Of a DNA stretch of 64,000 bases, positions 1 to 9,918 are shown one piece after another. Position numbers and translations under genes: made by a program. Position 1 is the stretch's first letter. Each line of letters starts with the position of its first letter. Below the pieces are notes generated by a model. The model ran no database searches. It was not told the DNA's origin and saw only the letters and a program-made list of their open reading frames with translations. The stretch is from assembly GCA_902572345.1 (NCBI GenBank), contig CACGEW010000005.1:33784-97783 (forward strand). Reading direction: 5' to 3'. The DNA is from an uncultured Pelagibacteraceae bacterium (GTDB lineage: Bacteria > Pseudomonadota > Alphaproteobacteria > Pelagibacterales > Pelagibacteraceae).

Positions 1-931
1 GTTTGGTTAATCTTGAAGCGAAAGTTATGGCAATTGCTGTTGATAAAAATAATAATAATGTAACTACTATGATGTATATAATTGCAAAAGTAACTTTTAT
101 TCCTGTCTGACTATTTTCGACAGAATAATAAAAATTAACCGCTTGTTCGGTTTCATTTAAATATCTTAAAATTTCTGTATCGATATTTCTCGATATATAA
201 AGGTAAGTATCAACTAAAGATGTAAGTTTAACCATTATTGTAGTTTTATTTTCTAAGCTGTCTGTTACAAAAACTGCTTTTCCTTCTAGAGCTTGATCAT
301 AATCGCTATCAGCTGGAACTATAAATTCTTCATTTATATCTCTTACATCTGAAAGCAAAATATTACCTAGACTATCAATTAGATAAACATCGTCAATTTT
401 TCTTAAAAGTTTCTCAGATCTTAAAATATTTTTAAAACGATTTGAATTAGAATAATAAAAACTTGATGCACGATTTAAACCAACACTCATTAGAATAACA
501 TCGGATAAAACGTTTTCTTTATTTTCCTCTAAATAATTTTTTGCAACATCGTATGAGTTATTAACAGCTTTTGTAATTTGTTTATCAAAATAATTTTGTA
601 TGCCAAAATTAAAAATGAATAATGAAAAAATTGCCACTATTAGTGAGGGTATTACGGTAAAAAGTGAAAAAACAGAAATATATTTTAAATTTGTTTGTGA
701 TCCCTTTTTATTTTTTTTTCCTGTATAGTAGAAACGATAAAAATTTCTAAATATTAATGTAAAAAAAATTAATAATAAAACGATGTCTACTATTAATAAT
801 GACTGAAGATTTTGATCTGTTAATGGAATAAATCCCTCGTTTATAAAAGTAAGAATAGTGACAATCCCCATAAAAATACATAAAAATGAGGATAAAATAA
901 TCCAATTAAAATTTTTAATTATCTTGAACAT
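1..931 (-). CDS. ntrY: Nitrogen-regulation sensor histidine kinase NtrY, N-terminal part (runs off window edge)
   Basis: This frame is missing from the ORF track because its 3' end lies outside the window. Translating the minus strand from the ATG at 929-931 gives about 310 residues without a stop, beginning MFKIIKNFNWIILSS. Three hydrophobic segments occur in the first 110 or so residues, followed by a periplasmic-type sensor region (about 115-280) and a fourth hydrophobic segment (about 285-305) where a HAMP linker would follow. This layout is that of NtrY, the membrane kinase of the NtrY/NtrX two-component system linked to nitrogen and redox control. HAMP, PAS and kinase domains would lie upstream of base 1. 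The gene is divergent from ispDF, as is common near ntr genes in Alphaproteobacteria. The family call rests on the membrane layout and context; the kinase core is not visible. Confidence 0.75.
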   Translation of the reverse strand, partial: MFKIIKNFNWIILSSFLCIFMGIVTILTFINEGFIPLTDQNLQSLLIVDIVLLLIFFTLIFRNFYRFYYTGKKNKKGSQTNLKYISVFSLFTVIPSLIVAIFSLFIFNFGIQNYFDKQITKAVNNSYDVAKNYLEENKENVLSDVILMSVGLNRASSFYYSNSNRFKNILRSEKLLRKIDDVYLIDSLGNILLSDVRDINEEFIVPADSDYDQALEGKAVFVTDSLENKTTIMVKLTSLVDTYLYISRNIDTEILRYLNETEQAVNFYYSVENSQTGIKVTFAIIYIIVVTLLLFLSTAIAITFASRLTK

Positions 932-979
932 CTTAAATAACCATTAAATATCTGTATAAATATTATATAAGTTAATATC
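932..979. promoter_or_regulatory. Divergent intergenic region between ntrY and ispDF
   Basis: This 48-bp AT-rich gap separates the two divergent starts, so both promoters must lie in it or in the flanking coding sequence. On the minus strand an exact TATAAT (plus 962-967) lies about 30 bp from the ntrY ATG. I found no convincing TTGACA-like -35 at the right spacing, so the promoter call is tentative. Confidence 0.3.
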
Positions 980-2125
980 ATGAGTTTTTGTTTAATAATT
1001 CTTGCTGGAGGTGATAGCCATAGATTTAGGTCTAAAATTGCCAAACCTTATCAAAAAATTGCAGGCAAATCATTAATCGAAATTAACATTATTAAAGCGC
1101 GTAAATTCAAACAAATTAAAAAGATTATTCTAGTTTATAACAAAAAAGACTTAAAAAAAGTAAAATCACTAAAACTTAAAAATGTTACATTGATAAAAGG
1201 TGGAAATAGCAGACAACAATCTACTTTTAATGCTTTAAAGCATCTTAAAAATCAAAAAGGAGTTTCTAAGGTTTTAATTCACGATGTAGCTAGGCCTAAT
1301 TTTTCATTAAGATTATTGAGTTCAGTTATTAAACATATGAAAAATGCTAGGGCTGTAGTTCCAAGGATCAGCATTCAAGATGCAATAAAACAAATAATCG
1401 ACTCAAGTAAAGAGGAATATATTATTGGTAAAAAAAGAGATAATTTATTTTTGACACAAACACCTCAAGCTTTCAATTTGAAAGAAATTTTTCATTTACA
1501 TAAAACTAATTCTAATAAATACAGAGATGATGATATCTCTTTATTTATGGATCTAAATAAAATTGAATTTGTTGAAGGTGAAAAAAGTAATTTTAAAATT
1601 ACAGACTATTCAGATTTTGAAAATTTAAAGAATATTTATAAATCTAAACAAAGTGTTGGAATAGGTTTTGATGTTCATAGATTAGTACCAAAAAGAAAAC
1701 TTTATTTAGCTGGTTTAAAGATAAAATCAAAGCTGGGGACACTGGGTCATTCAGATGGAGATCCTGTTCTACACTCAGTGGCTGATGCGATTTTAGGTGC
1801 TTGTAAAATGGGTGATATTGGCCAAATGTTTTCTGATAAAAATAAAAAATTTAAAAACATAAGATCCACAATTTTACTTCAAAAGGTGGTAGAACAAATT
1901 AAATTTAATGGTTATTTCATAAATAACATTGATATTAATATTATTACTCAAACACCTAAAATCAAAAATTATAAAAACAAAATGATCAATAATATTGCTA
2001 AACTTTGTAAAATTTCAAAAGACCAAATAAATATTAAAGGGAAAACAACTGAAAAACTTGGTGTGATAGGTAAAGAAAAGGCAATAGCATGTGAAGTTAT
2101 ATGTTCAGTTATAAAATATGATTAA
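980..2125 (+). CDS. ispDF: Bifunctional IspD/IspF (MEP isoprenoid pathway)
   Basis: This is a fusion of two MEP-pathway enzymes making isopentenyl precursors. Residues 1 to about 215 are IspD (MEP cytidylyltransferase), with the nucleotide-binding LAGGDSHRF motif near the N-terminus. Residues 226-381 are IspF (MEcPP synthase), starting VGIGFDVHRL, where Asp231 and His233 are the expected metal ligands. The IspF part is about 156 residues, normal for the family. Alphaproteobacteria commonly carry this fusion. The substrate passes on through IspG/IspH, not seen here, while dxr for an earlier step of the same pathway is in this window. The stop overlaps the pgpA start by 8 bp. Confidence 0.96.
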   Translation: MSFCLIILAGGDSHRFRSKIAKPYQKIAGKSLIEINIIKARKFKQIKKIILVYNKKDLKKVKSLKLKNVTLIKGGNSRQQSTFNALKHLKNQKGVSKVLIHDVARPNFSLRLLSSVIKHMKNARAVVPRISIQDAIKQIIDSSKEEYIIGKKRDNLFLTQTPQAFNLKEIFHLHKTNSNKYRDDDISLFMDLNKIEFVEGEKSNFKITDYSDFENLKNIYKSKQSVGIGFDVHRLVPKRKLYLAGLKIKSKLGTLGHSDGDPVLHSVADAILGACKMGDIGQMFSDKNKKFKNIRSTILLQKVVEQIKFNGYFINNIDINIITQTPKIKNYKNKMINNIAKLCKISKDQINIKGKTTEKLGVIGKEKAIACEVICSVIKYD

Positions 2126-2621
2126 AACTTTCAATTATTTATTTGTAACATGTTTTGGAATTGGATCATTTAAATTTGCTCCTGGAACAATAACGTCTCT
2201 TATAACAACTGTTTTTCTATACAGCTTATTTCATATAATTAATTTACCTAACATCGCAATTTTGATTATTTTACTAATAGTTTTTATTTATTCTTTTTAT
2301 GCTGTGTCTGAATATATAAAATATAATGAAAACAAGGATCCTAAAGAAGTTGTTGTAGATGAATTCATCGGGCAATCTATTCCAATTTATTTATATGAAA
2401 TTGCTCATGGAAGTACGAAAGACTCAAATGAAGCAGCTCTATTTTATTTATATATTTTTATTTTGTTTCGATATTTTGACATCAAAAAACCTTTTCCAGT
2501 CAGTTTTTTCGATAAAAAATTTAAAAATAGTTTTGGAGTAATAATGGATGATGTTGTTGCTGGCTTATATGTGGTTCTTACATTGATAATTTTTATGGTA
2601 ATTAAATCAAAATTTTTCTAA
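2118..2621 (+). CDS. pgpA: Phosphatidylglycerophosphatase A
   Basis: PgpA dephosphorylates phosphatidylglycerol phosphate to phosphatidylglycerol at the inner membrane. The family motifs are present: the N-terminal GIGSFKFAPGTITSL, the acidic DPKEVVVDEFIGQ, and RYFDIKKPFPVSFFDK followed by GVIMDDVVAGLY. At 167 residues it has the usual length, with about four hydrophobic segments. It starts 8 bp inside ispDF and ends with its stop overlapping the pncC ATG by 1 bp, so the three plus-strand genes are almost certainly one transcription unit. The shorter in-frame-shadow ORF at 2359-2541 is not a gene. Confidence 0.95.
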   Translation: MIKTFNYLFVTCFGIGSFKFAPGTITSLITTVFLYSLFHIINLPNIAILIILLIVFIYSFYAVSEYIKYNENKDPKEVVVDEFIGQSIPIYLYEIAHGSTKDSNEAALFYLYIFILFRYFDIKKPFPVSFFDKKFKNSFGVIMDDVVAGLYVVLTLIIFMVIKSKFF

Positions 2622-3100
2622 TGAGTTTAAATAAAAAGATAATTTCATTAATCAAAAGAAAAAAGATAAAACTTGCGATTGCTGAGTCTTGTACAGGAGG
2701 AATGCTGTCTAGCACTATTACCTCTGTAAGTGGCTCATCAAAAGTATTTACGATGGGCTTAGTTACTTACTCAAATCAAGCCAAAACAAGTATTTTAAAA
2801 GTGCCTCAAAAAATAATAAAAAAGTATGGCGCTGTAAGTGTTCAATGTTGTTTGGCTATGGTTAATAACCTAAGTAAAATTAGTAAATCAAAATTATGTG
2901 TTTCCATAACAGGGATAGCTGGTCCTAAAGGCGGATCTAAACAAAAACCAGTTGGTTTAGTTTATATTGGAATTAGAGTTGGAAAAAAGGTTGTTGTAAA
3001 TAAATGTAATTTTAAAAATAAAGGTAGAGCTTACATTCAAAGACAAACAGTAAAAAAATCTCTTAATCTGTTATTTAGATTAATTAAACAGGGTAACTAA
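2621..3100 (+). CDS. pncC: Nicotinamide-nucleotide amidohydrolase (CinA C-terminal domain)
   Basis: PncC deamidates nicotinamide mononucleotide to nicotinate mononucleotide in NAD salvage. Diagnostic stretches are AESCTGGMLSSTIT near residue 21, the GLVTYSN strand, and SITGIAGPKGGSKQKPVG near residue 105. The protein is 159 residues, so it is the standalone amidohydrolase domain without the N-terminal CinA part. The first ATG overlaps the pgpA stop (ATGA-like coupling). The 3' end overlaps the convergent minus-strand membrane protein gene by 17 bp, so the two transcripts must share complementary ends. Confidence 0.93.
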   Translation: MSLNKKIISLIKRKKIKLAIAESCTGGMLSSTITSVSGSSKVFTMGLVTYSNQAKTSILKVPQKIIKKYGAVSVQCCLAMVNNLSKISKSKLCVSITGIAGPKGGSKQKPVGLVYIGIRVGKKVVVNKCNFKNKGRAYIQRQTVKKSLNLLFRLIKQGN

Positions 3101-3395
3101 ATTCTGGGTTTACTATAAAATTCAACAAATGAGCCGTAAAACTATTTAATAATAAGAATATACCAAACGCATTAAGGTAAAGGATAAAAACTAAGAAATT
3201 TCTTGCTCTTTTTTTAGCTAAAAGATTTTTATTTTCGGGCACCCAATTTTTGTTTGGAGATTTAAAATCATATGAAAACATCCAATAAGTTATATCGCTT
3301 TCATTAGGGTCACCGGTTCTAATTTTTTTAATATATGAAGCTAGACTTTTAAATGTAAAAATAAAAACTACTAATAAGACTGTAATAACTAACAT
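3084..3395 (-). CDS. Small hypothetical membrane protein (103 aa)
   Basis: I do not recognise a named family. The protein has an N-terminal hydrophobic segment (about residues 2-20), a polar central part rich in Asn/Asp/Lys with YWMFSYDFKSPNKNW, and a second hydrophobic segment (about 70-92), so a two-helix inner-membrane topology is likely. Its start abuts the preceding COQ10-like gene by 1 bp, which suggests it is translated from the lipA transcript. Its last codons overlap the end of pncC on the other strand. The reading frame is intact and the position in a tight operon supports a real gene, with function unknown. Confidence 0.7.
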   Translation of the reverse strand: MLVITVLLVVFIFTFKSLASYIKKIRTGDPNESDITYWMFSYDFKSPNKNWVPENKNLLAKKRARNFLVFILYLNAFGIFLLLNSFTAHLLNFIVNPEFSYPV

Positions 3396-3838
3396 TATTT
3401 ATATAATTGAACTGCCCTTTCTTCAAAAGCTTTTGCAATTTTATTTAAACCAAGCTCAAAAGATTTTTTCATTATTCCATTTAAAATGGGATTTTTCAAT
3501 TCAAAATCAATAAAAAATTCTAATTGAGTATTGTTGTTTATTTCTTTGAAATGCCACTCATTTTTTAAATGCTTTAAGGGACCATCTAAATTCGTAACAA
3601 TAATTTTATCACTTTCCTTATGATATGAAACATGGCTTGAAAAAGTTTCATTTAAGATACTTTTACCGACTTTTAGATCCCCATTGAATGTAATTAAATC
3701 TGAACTTTCATTCTTGTCAAAAATCTTACCTTCAATACACCAAGGAACGAATTCAGGATATTTTTCAATATCAAGAACCATCTCGACAAGTTGATTTTTT
3801 TTACAAGGAATAATTTTTTTTAGTGTTGCGGATGACAT
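3395..3838 (-). CDS. COQ10/RatA-like START-fold ubiquinone-binding protein
   Basis: This 147-residue protein belongs to the SRPBCC (START-like) family that includes mitochondrial COQ10 and bacterial RatA/YfjG. The signature is the N-terminal [18 protein letters not shown], followed by alternating beta strands and a long C-terminal helix around [18 protein letters not shown]10-type members bind ubiquinone and aid its delivery to the respiratory chain; that role fits a genome carrying complex I and is more likely than the toxin activity claimed for E. coli RatA. Its ATG lies 19 bp inside lipA, consistent with translational coupling. In Alphaproteobacteria lipA and this gene are usual neighbours. 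Confidence 0.88.
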   Translation of the reverse strand: MSSATLKKIIPCKKNQLVEMVLDIEKYPEFVPWCIEGKIFDKNESSDLITFNGDLKVGKSILNETFSSHVSYHKESDKIIVTNLDGPLKHLKNEWHFKEINNNTQLEFFIDFELKNPILNGIMKKSFELGLNKIAKAFEERAVQLYK

Positions 3839-4764
3839 TCAAGCTTTTTATTTCTTGCGTCCTGTAATCTTCTGAAGTCTTCATCAGCGTGATATGATGA
3901 TCTAGTTAAAGGTGAAGAAGAAACAAGTAAAAAGCCTTTTGTTTTAGCAATATTCTCAAATTCTTTAAATTCATCCGGATGATAATATCGATCTAAAGGA
4001 TGATGTTTTGCTGAAGGTTGAAGGTATTGACCTATTGTAATAAAATCAACTTCTGCCGATCTTAAATCATCCATCACTTGAATTACTTCATCTTTTGTTT
4101 CACCTAGGCCAACCATAATACCTGATTTGGTAAAAACTTTTTTATTAAATACCTTTGCATTTTTAAGTAATTCCAATGAAGCAAAATATCGAGCGCCAGG
4201 TCTTACTTTTGTATAAAGTCTCGGAACTGTTTCTATATTATGATTGAAAACATCTAAATCAGCTTCCAAAACTTTTTTATATGCATCATCTTTTCTTAAA
4301 AAATCAGGCGTTAGAACTTCAATAGAAGTTTCAGGATTTTTTTCTCTTGTAGCTTTAACAACTTTATAAAAATGCTCTGATCCTCCGTCTTCAAGATCGT
4401 CTCTATCAACAGATGTAATTACTACATGTTTTAAATTAAGGTCTTTTACTGCTGTAGAAATTTTTAATGGCTCAAAAATATCAAGATCAGTAGGTTTGCC
4501 AGTTTTGACATCGCAAAATGCACAAGCTCTTGTACACGTATCTCCCATTATCATAAACGTTGCATGTTTCTTACTCCAACACTCAGTAATATTTGGACAG
4601 TTTGCTTCCTGGCAAACTGTTACAAGATTGTTTTGATTTACAACTTTTTTGGTTTGAAAAAATACTTGAGAGTCCACGATTTTAGATCTTATCCAATCAG
4701 GTTTTTTCTTTATTGGGTTTATGGGTTTGTTTACTTTTTCTGGATGTCTAGGTTTTTCACTCAT
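3820..4764 (-). CDS. lipA: Lipoyl synthase
   Basis: LipA is a radical-SAM enzyme inserting two sulfurs into octanoyl groups on lipoyl domains. Both iron-sulfur sites are visible: the auxiliary cluster cysteines in [13 protein letters not shown], and the radical SAM cluster [10 protein letters not shown] (CxxxCxxC). [22 protein letters not shown], characteristic of the family, is near residue 245. At 314 residues the length is normal. In many Alphaproteobacteria lipA follows the pyruvate dehydrogenase genes; here it directly follows ftsB with a 4-bp overlap and pdhABC is not between them. Confidence 0.97.
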   Translation of the reverse strand: MSEKPRHPEKVNKPINPIKKKPDWIRSKIVDSQVFFQTKKVVNQNNLVTVCQEANCPNITECWSKKHATFMIMGDTCTRACAFCDVKTGKPTDLDIFEPLKISTAVKDLNLKHVVITSVDRDDLEDGGSEHFYKVVKATREKNPETSIEVLTPDFLRKDDAYKKVLEADLDVFNHNIETVPRLYTKVRPGARYFASLELLKNAKVFNKKVFTKSGIMVGLGETKDEVIQVMDDLRSAEVDFITIGQYLQPSAKHHPLDRYYHPDEFKEFENIAKTKGFLLVSSSPLTRSSYHADEDFRRLQDARNKKLECHPQH

Positions 4765-5054
4765 TTTAATTTAATTATTATCTCATCCTCAGTCACATAT
4801 TTAAATTTCTGTCTATATAATATATCTAAATAATCTGGATCATTTTTGTTAATTAATGAAATTTTATGATCTAAATTTTTTAATTCGGAAGTCAAAACTT
4901 TTTCCTCCTCAAGCAATTTTTCATAAGTATTTTTTTTATCAAAATAAGAGATCAATCCTCTTTCGCCTCCAATTAGATTGATACCTATGTAGAGAGTAAA
5001 AAAAATATTAAATAAAAGAAATTTCTTATTTTTTAAACTTTCAATTAACCTCAT
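4761..5054 (-). CDS. ftsB: FtsB/DivIC-type septum formation initiator
   Basis: This 97-residue bitopic protein has a short cytoplasmic N-terminus, one membrane helix (about residues 12-30, [19 protein letters not shown]), then a coiled-coil-like periplasmic stretch (about 35-70) rich in Glu/Lys/Leu, ending in a [20 protein letters not shown] tail. That is the DivIC/FtsB pattern; the family scaffolds FtsL and FtsQ at the division site. Sequence identity in this family is always low, so the call relies on topology and on the conserved position next to eno. The gap to the enolase stop is 3 bp. Confidence 0.82.
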   Translation of the reverse strand: MRLIESLKNKKFLLFNIFFTLYIGINLIGGERGLISYFDKKNTYEKLLEEEKVLTSELKNLDHKISLINKNDPDYLDILYRQKFKYVTEDEIIIKLK

Positions 5055-5057
5055 AAG

Positions 5058-6314
5058 CTAGATTCTAGCCATTTTGGCTTGATTGCCAAGTTCTTCTTCG
5101 ACGCGTAATAATCTGTTGTATTTAGCTACTCTTTCAGATCTCGCTAATGAACCTGTCTTAATTTGAGTAGACAGGGTGGCCACTGCCAAATCAGCTATAA
5201 ACGTGTCTTCTGTGTCTCCTGATCGATGTGAAATAATAGTACTGAAATTTGCTTTTTTTGCCATTGAAATTACTTCTAGGGTTTCGGTCAAAGTTCCTAT
5301 TTGATTAGGTTTTATTAAAATACTATTAGCAGATTTTTCTTTTATACCTTTTTCTAGTCTTTTTGAATTCGTGACAAATAAATCATCCCCAACAATTTGG
5401 ACTTTATTTCCTATTGCGGCAGTAACCTTTTTCCATGATTGCCAATCCTCTTCTGCAAATGGATCTTCAATAGATCTGATCGGGTAGCTGGATGTTAATT
5501 TTTTATAATAGTTTACAACATCATCTACAGGCAGAAAGTTAGATGATTGAATAGAATATTCTCCTTTTTCATTCTTTAATTCGTTTGCAGCTACATCCAA
5601 ACAAATTACAACGTCGTTACCTGGTTTTAATTTTGATTTTTCAATAGCTTGAACTATTAGGTCTAGAGCTTCCTCATTAGAATTAATTGATGGAGCAAAA
5701 CCGCCTTCGTCTCCAACATTCGTTAACATTTTTTTAGATTGTAATAGTTTTTTTAAATTTTGTATTACAAGAAAACATTTTTCTATAGCATCTGTAAAAT
5801 TTTTTGCAGAGTCAGGCCTAATCATAAATTCTTGAATATTTAAATCATTATCAGCATGTGCACCGCCATTAATAATATTCATCAATGGAATTGGTAGAGA
5901 GTAAGATTTGCCTAAACTTTTATAAAGTGATTGCTTATTTGCAATCGCAATACACTTTGCATAAGCTAATGAAACTGCCAATGTTGCGTTTGCACCTAAG
6001 TTAGTCTTATTTTCACTGCCATCTAACTCTATTAAAATTTTATCGATTTTTTCTTGCTGATTGAATCCTAGGTTTTTTAGTTTATTTGAAATTTTACTAT
6101 TAATATTTTGAACTGCAGTATTAACACTTTTACCTAAAAATTTATCTTGATCTTTGTCTCTTAATTCGTGAGCTTCGAATGCGCCAGTAGATGCGCCTGA
6201 TGGCGATATTGCAGTAGCTGACAAACCGTCATCTAAAAAGATTTCAGCTTCAACAGTAGGATTTCCTCTGCTATCAAAAACTTGACGACCTTTAACACTT
6301 TTGATTTTTGCCAT
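5058..6314 (-). CDS. eno: Enolase
   Basis: Enolase converts 2-phosphoglycerate to phosphoenolpyruvate. Family landmarks: SGASTGAFEAHELRD near residue 40, NGGAHADNDLNIQEFMI near 150, VGDEGGFAPS near 200, the metal-binding SIEDPFAEEDW near 280, and SHRSGDTEDTFIADL near 362, where the usual SHRSGETEDT has a conservative Asp for Glu. The length of 418 residues is typical. The gene sits 4 bp after kdsA on the same strand. With tpiA further upstream, it forms a glycolysis/gluconeogenesis pair within this operon. Confidence 0.98.
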   Translation of the reverse strand: MAKIKSVKGRQVFDSRGNPTVEAEIFLDDGLSATAISPSGASTGAFEAHELRDKDQDKFLGKSVNTAVQNINSKISNKLKNLGFNQQEKIDKILIELDGSENKTNLGANATLAVSLAYAKCIAIANKQSLYKSLGKSYSLPIPLMNIINGGAHADNDLNIQEFMIRPDSAKNFTDAIEKCFLVIQNLKKLLQSKKMLTNVGDEGGFAPSINSNEEALDLIVQAIEKSKLKPGNDVVICLDVAANELKNEKGEYSIQSSNFLPVDDVVNYYKKLTSSYPIRSIEDPFAEEDWQSWKKVTAAIGNKVQIVGDDLFVTNSKRLEKGIKEKSANSILIKPNQIGTLTETLEVISMAKKANFSTIISHRSGDTEDTFIADLAVATLSTQIKTGSLARSERVAKYNRLLRVEEELGNQAKMARI

Positions 6315-6318
6315 TCTT

Positions 6319-7139
6319 TTATTTAACTAACTTATCTATTTCAGTTAATTTTTTTAATAATGCTTTTACTTCATTTAATGGCACCATATTTGGACCATCT
6401 GATGGCGCATTGTCAGGATCTTCGTGCGTTTCCATAAAAATTGCTCCAACCCCTACAGCTATTGCAGCTCGGGCTAGATAAGGAACAAACTCTCTTTGTC
6501 CTCCACTTTTTTCACCCATGCCACCTGGTTGTTGAACTGAGTGCGTAGCATCAAAGACAATTGGAAAACCAAATCTTGACATTATTGGCAAAGCTCTCAT
6601 GTCAGATACGAGAGTGTTGTAACCAAAACTTGCGCCTCTTTCCGTAATTAAAATATTTTTATTTCCACTCTCTTCAATTTTTTTAATCACATTTGCCATA
6701 TCCCAAGGTGCTAAAAACTGTCCTTTTTTCACATTAATTATTTTTCCAGTTTTAGCAGCAGCAATTAATAAATCTGTTTGACGGCAAAGAAATGCTGGGA
6801 TTTGCAAAACATCAACATGTTTAGCAACTACCGAACATTGCTCTGCAGTGTGTACATCTGTTAGCACAGGTAATCCAACTTCCTTTCTAATTTTGTCAAA
6901 TATAGGCAGAGATTTTTCTAATCCCATACCTCTTTTTCCTTTAAGACTTGTTCTGTTAGCTTTGTCAAATGAAGTTTTGTAAATTAAATTAATTCCAAGT
7001 TCACTAGTAATTTTTTTAAGCTCTGATGAAATCTTTAAAGCATGTTTTTCATTTTCTAACTGACAAGGCCCTGCTATTAAAGTAAATGGCTTATCATTAG
7101 CTATTTCAAAGTTAGAACATTTTACTTTATGATTTGACA

Positions 7140-7140
<1 letters not shown>
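6319..7140 (-). CDS. kdsA: 3-deoxy-8-phosphooctulonate synthase (Kdo-8-P synthase)
   Basis: KdsA condenses PEP with arabinose-5-phosphate to give Kdo-8-phosphate for the LPS inner core. Diagnostic motifs are [11 protein letters not shown] near the N-terminus, [22 protein letters not shown], and [11 protein letters not shown], all canonical. The length is 273 residues. It overlaps the pyrG stop by 1 bp and lies directly before eno, which makes its PEP substrate. Presence of kdsA, with the lpx genes in this window, indicates a lipid A-Kdo outer membrane. Confidence 0.97.
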
Positions 7141-8771
<1,631 letters not shown>

Positions 8772-8806
8772 TTATACTTTATATTTTCTTAATTACAAAG
8801 ACTTAA

Positions 8807-9106
8807 TTACTTAGACTGAGGAATTTGTGGAAGGTTTGAATTTTCTTCTTCCTCTTTCTCTAAAACTGACTGTGTTTCGCGAAGTTCATCCCTTGAAATT
8901 GCCACAATAGCAATACTGCAAATTATAAATAATGCAGCAACTATCGAAGTAAATTTTGTTAAGAAAGTACCAACTGATCTTGCTGACGTGAAATTATCTT
9001 GTGAAACACCTAAACCTAACGCGCCACCTTCAGATCTTTGCAACAAAATAATTATTACTAAGATTACAGCTAAAACTATATTTACAAAGATAAGTAAACT
9101 TTCCAT
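8807..9106 (-). CDS. secG: Protein-export membrane protein SecG
   Basis: SecG is an auxiliary subunit of the SecYEG translocon. The 99-residue protein has two membrane helices (about residues 3-22 and 50-70) joined by the characteristic LLQRSEGGALGLGVSQDNFTSARS loop, and an acidic C-terminal tail (EKEEEENSNL). Its place between tpiA and pyrG is the usual one in Alphaproteobacteria. The gap to tpiA is 5 bp. Confidence 0.94.
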   Translation of the reverse strand: MESLLIFVNIVLAVILVIIILLQRSEGGALGLGVSQDNFTSARSVGTFLTKFTSIVAALFIICSIAIVAISRDELRETQSVLEKEEEENSNLPQIPQSK

Positions 9107-9111
9107 TCTGT

Positions 9112-9855
9112 TTATCTATAGTAATTTTTTATTATATCAATAAATTTTTTGGAAGTTTTTGAAGCTCCACCTATTAGAAAACCGTCTATTTCCCTGATTT
9201 CTTTAAACATCTTAACATTGCTGCCATCTACAGAGCCGCCGTATAAAACTGCTGGACTATTTTTTTTAAATATTCCATTTAAAACTTTTTTGATATGGAT
9301 TGTTGTTTTTTTTAATTCATTTGCAGTTGGAATTTTTCCTGTTCCAATTGACCAAATAGGTTCGTAAGCTACAATAATATTTTTTTTGTTAAATTTTTTT
9401 TCTAAAACTTTAGTCAATTGTCTTTTTAGAACACTAAGTGTTTTTTGATTTTTTTTCTCTAATTTGTTTTCACCAATACAAAAAACTACTTTCAAATTGT
9501 TACTAAGAGCATATCTTACTTTATCCTTTAACATTGAGTCAGTATCGCCTTCTCCTCTATTATCTGAATGTCCAACTAAAGTGTATTTAGCACCTACGCT
9601 TTTGAGCATATAAGGGCTTATAGCAGCAGTGTTAGAGGAAAATTGTTCTTTCTGATAGCAGTTTTGAGCACCTATTAAAACTCTCTTATTTTTAAAAAAC
9701 TTAGAATAATTTTCAATTAAAGTGTATGGAGGAGTAATTATTACTTTATAATTGTTTCTATTTTTGTCTTTTGCATAGTATGAATTAATTTTATTAAGAA
9801 TACCTATAGATTTTGGCGTACCAAACATTTTCCAATTACCAATAAAATATCTCAT
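9112..9855 (-). CDS. tpiA: Triosephosphate isomerase
   Basis: TpiA interconverts dihydroxyacetone phosphate and glyceraldehyde-3-phosphate. The catalytic Lys9 sits in GNWKMFG, His96 in the loop GHSDNR, and Glu165 in VAYEPIWSIGTGK; the phosphate-binding YGGSVDGSN is near residue 206. The almost universal GHSERR loop is altered to GHSDNR, replacing the conserved Glu with Asp and the following Arg with Asn. The length of 247 residues is normal. It is the first gene of the minus-strand run that ends at lipA and the small membrane protein, divergent from the PpiD-like gene. Confidence 0.95.
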   Translation of the reverse strand: MRYFIGNWKMFGTPKSIGILNKINSYYAKDKNRNNYKVIITPPYTLIENYSKFFKNKRVLIGAQNCYQKEQFSSNTAAISPYMLKSVGAKYTLVGHSDNRGEGDTDSMLKDKVRYALSNNLKVVFCIGENKLEKKNQKTLSVLKRQLTKVLEKKFNKKNIIVAYEPIWSIGTGKIPTANELKKTTIHIKKVLNGIFKKNSPAVLYGGSVDGSNVKMFKEIREIDGFLIGGASKTSKKFIDIIKNYYR

Positions 9856-9918
9856 AATTTGCCTTAATATAAATTTTAATTTATAGGTGTATAAATTTGA
9901 ACTTATTAAATTAATATA
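9856..9918. promoter_or_regulatory. Divergent promoter region, tpiA versus ppiD-like/trp
   Basis: The 63 bp between the two divergent ATGs is nearly all A/T and must carry promoters for the tpiA run on minus and the ppiD-trp run on plus, unless they lie in coding sequence. Several TATAAT-like hexamers are present, but AT-richness makes a precise -10/-35 call unsafe. Confidence 0.35.
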
